Below, piece by piece: positions 58,334 to 64,000 of a stretch of DNA of 64,000 bases; within the stretch, counting starts at the first letter, position 1, and every line of letters begins with the position of its first letter. The DNA comes from Hormiphora californensis (taxonomy: Eukaryota; Ctenophora; Tentaculata; Cydippida; Pleurobrachiidae). Under the pieces are notes generated by a model. The model saw only the letters and a program-made list of their open reading frames with translations. It ran no database searches and had not been told where the DNA came from. Position numbers and translations under genes: made by a program. The stretch lies in assembly GCA_020137815.1 (NCBI GenBank), contig CM035352.1, positions 8,734,416 through 8,798,415 of the forward strand, written 5' to 3'.

Positions 58334-59563
58334 CTATGTCATAGCTGTGGTTGTGAGTTTTAGGGGAGCTAGAACATCATTTGACAACTGTCTATTATTG
58401 ACCATCAGCTGAAGGGGCGAGTCAACACGGAGCATATTGAAGGAATACTCATCCGGTCCTAGCACCATATCCACTGTAGACCGTTGGGGGAAGGGAATCG
58501 TTAGGATGTCCCCTAGTTTTGGAGCTTTTCCAGTGTCAATATTGTAGATGTTCACTGCAAAGCAGGTGTACTGGGTGTCGAGACAGATACACACAAAAGG
58601 TGTTTGACCAACTGGTACCACACTGCTGACCAGTACACAGTTGATGGCCTTGTCCTTGTTGGGTCCATTCTCTAGATCATTAAAGGGTACCATGGTCACT
58701 TGGGTCGTTGGGTTCTGCGAGCACGATTTCTCTTTCAGATTTTTCATCAAAACACCGACTTTCTTAGCCTTCAGCTTCCCTTTGTTGACAACTAGTCCGT
58801 GTGTTTTAACAATCTGTTCTTTCAGTCCTTCCAACTCCTTCTGACAATCAGAAAACCGGGGATCAATAGCCAGCGCCTCGGTGAAGTAGCTGATAGCATT
58901 TCTGTAGTCGTCAAGGTATTTCGAAACGATAGCTTTGTTGTAATAGTAATCCGGGTCAGACAAAACTTTCTCATCGTCGCTTGCTTTTGTGTAGGCGTTC
59001 AAGGAGCACTTGAGAACGTTTGAAGCTTGGCCACACAGGAAGAATTGAGCTAGGTATGCGTTACCGAGAATGTACCACGATGTCCCATCTGAAACGTCAA
59101 GTGAGACGGCTTCCTTACTGATTCGAACTGTCTCTTCAATTTCCTCTTTGGTCAATCCAACCTTGTGTCGCATCACTATGGAAAGATTCCGAAGCGACAC
59201 TTTGTTTTTCTGCTGACTGAGCGCCCTCTCAAAACAGTTTCTGGCACCTTTTTTGTCACCTTTCTTCCAGATGCAGTCACCAAGTTCATTCCAAAGTTCG
59301 AACATTGTGGGGTTCATTTTTGCTGTATCCACAAGAATGGACTCGGCTTTCTCGCTGTAGGAGTTTCCCACATTCAAAGCTCTGCCCTTTAAATAACTGG
59401 AAATGTGATCTTCAAGAGATAGGGATTCAATCTGAAGAAGGGTTTCGGAGAGCCGCTTTTCTAACCATTGCTGTTTTTCTACATCTGTCGATCCGAGGTT
59501 GTTTTTGAAAAAGTATGCTTCGTCCCTTGCTAAACTTCGAATTGTAGCCTCACCAGCTTCCAT
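58334..59563 (-). CDS. TTC5: TTC5/Strap, TPR protein with C-terminal OB domain
   Basis: 409 aa in one exon, close to the length of vertebrate TTC5 (440). TPR helices fill residues about 60-260 (ELWNELGDCIWKKGDKKGAR, SWYILGNAYLAQFF, YYNKAIVSKYLDDYRNAI). The C-terminal OB-fold part contains VTMVPFNDLENGPNKDKAIN, FVCICLDTQYTCFAVNIYNI and GDILTIPFPQ. In vertebrates TTC5 is a p300/JMY cofactor and recognises nascent tubulin in tubulin mRNA autoregulation. No frame problems. The ATG is four bases after attgtag. Confidence 0.9.
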   Translation of the reverse strand: MEAGEATIRSLARDEAYFFKNNLGSTDVEKQQWLEKRLSETLLQIESLSLEDHISSYLKGRALNVGNSYSEKAESILVDTAKMNPTMFELWNELGDCIWKKGDKKGARNCFERALSQQKNKVSLRNLSIVMRHKVGLTKEEIEETVRISKEAVSLDVSDGTSWYILGNAYLAQFFLCGQASNVLKCSLNAYTKASDDEKVLSDPDYYYNKAIVSKYLDDYRNAISYFTEALAIDPRFSDCQKELEGLKEQIVKTHGLVVNKGKLKAKKVGVLMKNLKEKSCSQNPTTQVTMVPFNDLENGPNKDKAINCVLVSSVVPVGQTPFVCICLDTQYTCFAVNIYNIDTGKAPKLGDILTIPFPQRSTVDMVLGPDEYSFNMLRVDSPLQLMVNNRQLSNDVLAPLKLTTTAMT

Positions 59564-60030
59564 TTACCTACAATAGGCATGATTTTAGTGCAATAAACAA
59601 GCGTTAACTAACAAACAAAGGTCACACGACCAAAAAAAGTGAAAAAAATTTAGTGCGCGGGATTTTCAAAACGACAAAATTTCTGAAAATCAAGTTCTTT
59701 ACTCGCGCGCAGCGCGTCTTTTACTCGCATCGTAGGTTTTGTTTTTACGCGCGTTCCAACAAACCAAAAATAATTGTCGTATTGACTTTCTCTGTGAGCA
59801 GGTAGGAGGACATTTTTTGCTTCGGTTTTTTAATACCAATATTAGTGTGCAAAATAAAACAAACATTCTCTCAAAAACACGATATGATTCAATTTTACAA
59901 CTTCAAAACAGGTTTTTCTTTCGAGATTCAAACCCTTGTCTTCCCAATAACATCAGTAATATTCAAACAAAAACAATTCAACCCTAATCAATCTAAATTA
60001 AGTCATATTTGACGTCCCATTCATATTTCC

Positions 60031-61329
60031 CTATCCTGAAATTTGAGCATACTTTCTCCTTTGTCCTTCTCTGACGGAGAAAAGAGCTGCAAAGACGCAG
60101 ATAAACTCGAGGACAAACCCAGCAATCAGGATAAAGACAGAGAACTGGATTGCATTGGAAGCAAATCCAGTGGCAGCATCTCGACATCCCTCACTAAACG
60201 CGTTATCAGTGGTACAGTCGGCAGTGGTGGTGGAGTTATCGCCACTTTCACAGCAACTAGCAGGCAGGGTGCTACCCCAGGTGTCATCTCCATTCTCCAA
60301 TCTGAAAAGAGGGGTGTTGTATTGGATATGATCCTACTATCCTAGTGGAACTTAGGGGGAACTTGGAGTTAGGTTTATATAACTTTTTTTGTAATTAAAA
60401 TTTAAAATTTAAACAAACGGATTGGGTCCGTATATTAAACTTACCCACAACACTCCAACTGGGTCTGGATGACATTGATAATATCCTGTTCAGCAGGGGT
60501 AAGATCATCATAAGCGGTGCCGTTCATGGTCTTGTTCATGTATCCCTCGATCTCAGAAGTGATCTCATCCTTCTTCAGAAACTCTGGAGGAGAGAAAGGG
60601 GGTTGATATATTCAGAATATTCAGAATATTCAGAATATAGTATTATATTCTAACTCTGGGAGAGTTGTTCTAACTCTCCTCTAAGTTTACTAGTTGAGTA
60701 ATACTCAATAATCCTATGCAGGTAAGAGAGGATCGAGCAAGGCAAAGAGGATTGTGAAATCACTCAGACAGTAGTAACTGTTTAAATTCTAGGGCGATCT
60801 TGTTTAGTAGCTCTTGGTTACACATGTGCGAAATTACCAACGTCACAATTACACCCAATCACACCTGCAATAACTCACCGACAACGAAGAAAACAAGTTG
60901 AAGTACAGCAATGATGATGATCAGGATGACATACACTTTTCCAACCAGGATGGAGCCATTGAATCCAGCAAACCATCCGAAGGCACCAACAATAATAATG
61001 ATCACCCCCGTTATTAGGACACCATAGCACACCAACTCCAAGTCATAACTGGGAGGGGAAGGAAGAGTGTAAATTATGGAGCTTATTTTAAACACAATGA
61101 ATTGATTAATTTGTTGATTTAGTAACACTATATTTAATCGTTGTTTATCTTAAATTAAATTAGTTTCGCATTTCAATTACCACACTTACCCTCCTGAGTA
61201 TTCGTTAATTTTGGCCTGGTTCAAGATTCCCATGACACCCGCGATACACACCAGGATTCCGACCAGAATGGTGATGGTGTTCACTGCAATTAGCACATAG
61301 CTACCAGTCTTCTCGCCACGGAAACCCAT
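60031..61329 (-). CDS. tetraspanin, four exons, 239 aa
   Basis: Four-pass membrane organiser. Exons 61329-61190, 61048-60879, 60583-60445, 60301-60031 with matching phases (720 nt). TM1 NTITILVGILVCIAGVMGIL, TM2 and TM3 in exon 2 (LVCYGVLITGVIIIIVGAFG; VYVILIIIIAVLQLVFFVVG), TM4 in exon 4 (FSVFILIAGFVLEFICVFAA). The large extracellular loop carries LECCG across the exon 3/4 boundary, then ASCC and a C near TM4, the tetraspanin cysteine pattern. The subfamily was not resolved. Confidence 0.92.
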
Positions 61330-61734
61330 CTCTTAGGTAAACCTACTTAACAGGGAGGGGTGAGATGGGCCACTCAAGGGGAGGGAGATAGGAGCTAGAT
61401 TAGAGCAGCATATTTCGCAACAACATATAATAGTCCTCGAATTTAACACATATTTAATCAAGAAAAGATTTCAATTTCAATGTAGCTGATTAAATTGATT
61501 GCAAGACGTTCAAAGATCAATTTTAGTTTAATGAAAAACAAACATACTAAAATAAAGCTGACAAATTCGACAATGGCACTAATGTAAAAGTTTCCGTAGC
61601 AGCAGCAGGTGAGAAAAGCACAGTAGTGGATGATGACCCTGTCTGACGCAATGTTTTTGCAAAACACCTGTTCAGAGAGAAAGAAAGAGAGGGAGATTGA
61701 AAAATAGACAGTAAGAAAGAGACCGAGTAAGAGA

Positions 61735-61811
<77 letters not shown>

Positions 61812-61871
61812 GAGAGGAGGGAGAGGAGAGAGAGAGAGGGAGAGAGAGCGGAGAGAGAGAGAGCGAGAGAG

Positions 61872-61935
<64 letters not shown>

Positions 61936-62501
61936 GTGTTTGCTGCGGCACAAGACAAACACAAGATGATGTGATTGTTAGTTTTACCCGGGACACACAC
62001 AAGGCCATGGTTATACTGACCGGACAGGGAAACACTAGACACACACAATTGACACTCTGTTATATGGCGCTATTCATGAAACAATTAGGTCGACAGTTTC
62101 CGGCTACTAATGCATATCGGAAGTCACATTACATACCTGGTGAAGTGAAGTGGAAATTGTAATACACCGCACGGTATGAATATATTCTAAACACACCGTG
62201 TGATCATCCGGTCACCACACCATACCATACACCACACCGGGCTGAACTGCATGCCGTCTTAATCCGGCCCTTCTCCGGTATAATACATGTCGATTATAAG
62301 GTCTGGCCATAAATGCTACTGCTAGGGAGAAAATAGAAAGTTAGTTTAAAGGGAAAGCAAGGTGATGGGGCAGGGATTAGAAGACTGAGTAGTATAGAAA
62401 GAGGAATAAAATGTTTCTGAGCTGATAATATGTAATTTATCTACAGTTGTGTATGTACAAAAACGTAGTCCTTCTCTCTCTCTATCCGATAAAATCTCTG
62501 T
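61330..62501. other. intergenic with a 190-bp (GA)n; no gene
   Basis: Holds a long GA microsatellite at 61739-61932 with a few ggag interruptions. The Ser/Leu ORFs of the minus strand are artefacts of it. Confidence 0.7.
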
Positions 62502-64000
62502 CTATTTCTTCTTTTTCGCTCCCTTTGGACTTTTTGGTTTCTTTGCGGAGACGGGTTTGGGCGAGGGTGAGGATGCTGGGTCAGGTTCCATGGCTGCTGC
62601 TCGGGCTGCCTCCTCAGCAAGCTGCTTCTGTCGGAGAGTGTCCCTGAGGGACAGGATATCTTCCCTCCTCGTGTCAAGCTCAATCTGAAAATAGAACATC
62701 ATATTTAGGGCTTACATTTTCAATTATTTTTTAGTCAAAGATAATATCACAGACAGCTGACAATATCAAGATTACATAGTCAGATGAGAATATAATGAAG
62801 ATAGTCAGTTGATATAAAACACAGACCTGCATAGTTTCAGCGATGGACAGTAGACCCTCCTTCATCTCATTCCTAGTGGCCCTATCTTCAGTCCTAGCTA
62901 CTAACACATCCCTCCTCTCCTGATGGAAGTCCTCAACTCTGTTCTTACTCTCCTCCCGAACCTGCTCATGCTTCTCCTCGTCAAACAATTCCGGGTATTC
63001 ACACTCACCACTGGAATGGGGGGGGGGGGGGGAGTTGGGGTGAGGTGGAGGGGGGGGGGGGGGTATTCACACTCACCACTGGAGGGGGAGGGGGGAATTG
63101 AGTTGAAGTGGGGGGAGGGGGGGGGGGGGGTATTTTGATCAAATCATCCAGGAAACCATAGTTAGAAAACTTAAAACCGCACCCTCCTTACGGTGTGGCT
63201 GTTGCCCGTTACAATCAAACATAAACAAACAGACACTCCCTATACCTGACAAATGGTCTAAATGAGGCAGGAATCTCATAGAACTTTGGAGTCTCTGCTC
63301 TAGTACTTTCCGGGAACACTGCAGAGGCTCCACCAGCAACAACTCCAGTTGTTGAGTCCTGGTCTTCTGGCAGTTTGCCTACTTTATCAGCCACCTCCTC
63401 TTTTACAGATTCGGTATCAGCTGATTCCTCTGCTTTTCTTGCTAGGTACTTCTCACGTAGTGCACGGGCCTAAAAACAAAGAAGGGAGAAAAGAATCAAT
63501 CGAAGGTTATTGGGGGGGCAAGAACATAGACTTTATGGGATACACAAATGAAATATCAGGTGACATCTTCACACCTTGGCAGCCCGTCCTGGTTGGAGTT
63601 CTTCCCAGGTTGCCTTTATGCTCTTCATCTCATCCTCCCTCTGGGTGTCTCTCCTTAGAATCACTTCGTCACCTAATTCTGGGCGGTTAGTATGTGAACA
63701 CGGGACACAATACAAGGAACTAGGGAAATAGGAGAGAATTAACTAACTATAGAGAGTGGGAGAGAGAGGGAGGACAGAGGAAGAGAGATGGAAAGAAAGC
63801 GAGAAACTGCAAAATGATAATCAGAAACAACTACCTGAGTCACAACAAACTCTCAGCGTCCAAAAGGGTTTAGATTCATCAAAAGCGGGTGAGGGAGGTT
63901 TCCCTCCCGCTTTGCCAGCCACCTTCTTCGGATCAGACTTCTCTTCCTTCAACGTTCGCTTCTTGTTTGGCGTCGAAGGCTTTTCCTCAGGAATGCTCCC
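62502..64000 (-). CDS. ADGB: C-terminal part of a probable androglobin (extends beyond the window)
   Basis: Five exons: from beyond 64000 to 63835, 63678-63575, 63469-63246, 63010-62827, 62684-62502 (stop TAG). All phases match. Visible sequence: a Lys-rich linker, FWTLRVCCDS, then LRRDTQREDEMKSIKATWEE followed by LQPGRAAKARALREKYLARK, then coiled, charged helices (QVREESKNRVEDFHQERRD) and a Lys/Pro tail. The D-T-x-R-x-D-E...A-W-E...E-P-G-R-A block is, from memory, characteristic of the androglobin C-terminus, an axonemal/spermatogenesis globin-calpain chimera. The globin and calpain parts would lie outside the window, so the name is tentative. Confidence 0.55.
63001..63135 (-). repeat. duplicated acceptor region with poly-G, androglobin-like gene
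   Basis: The acceptor and first exon bases (minus: ccag|tggtgagtgtgaatac) at 63010 recur about 75 bp upstream in the intron, at about 63063-63080. Long G runs (plus) surround both copies. Confidence 0.75.

Noticed and set aside
61458-62048. 196-aa ORF with hydrophobic C-terminus
   Set aside because: Mostly (GA)n-derived Ser/Leu; no splice-consistent link to the tetraspanin.

Overview
The window is eukaryotic, spliced DNA from an animal, most likely an early-branching one. It carries a Frizzled-type receptor, a Shaker-type voltage-gated K+ channel, a four-exon tetraspanin, a Lifeguard/TMBIM protein and probably an androglobin. Introns are short GT-AG introns. Most start codons lie within about 25 nt of a consensus 3' splice site, which would fit spliced-leader trans-splicing. 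A ctenophore would fit (Kv channels, reported trans-splicing), but this taxon guess is an inference and is weak.

Layout. 1-15.5 kb is gene-poor: minisatellites, two palindromic elements, (GA)n tracts, a 5'-truncated non-LTR retrotransposon, one 100-N gap, and two stretches with nonsensical homopolymer runs that look like failed consensus. 15.5-17.3 kb (+) is an atypical Frizzled. 17.9-28.1 kb (-) is a ten-exon Kv channel that I could rebuild with all intron phases matching. Its large intron 3 holds a complete secreted two-Kazal-domain gene on the opposite strand. 28-33 kb is intergenic with MITEs and noisy duplications. 32.9-45.4 kb (-) is SPT6 in 34 exons (1,765 codons, every phase matching), with a LINE ORF1-like gene inside one intron. 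46-64 kb (-) is a dense head-to-tail cluster: TMBIM/Lifeguard, ALR/GFER sulfhydryl oxidase, a CCCH zinc-finger protein, two small membrane proteins, an HtrA-type protease, two tandem acid-sphingomyelinase-like phosphodiesterases, TTC5, a tetraspanin and the 3' end of a probable androglobin. Several intergenic gaps are only 115-330 bp.

The most striking signal is a recurring kind of minisatellite that starts exactly at an exon edge and repeats the splice site outward into the intron. The acceptor of Kv exon 8 is repeated about 19 times. The donor of Kv exon 6 is repeated at least 11 times and is split by transposon insertions. The donor of SPT6 exon 4 is repeated about seven times. Smaller cases occur in SPT6, the 81-aa gene, the androglobin-like gene and at two stop codons.

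Caution on quality: Frizzled, ALR, TMBIM and HtrA all carry one-base (or equivalent) reading-frame breaks, mostly at homopolymers. Together with the garbled stretches this suggests incompletely polished long-read assembly, so these breaks should not be read as pseudogenes without resequencing.
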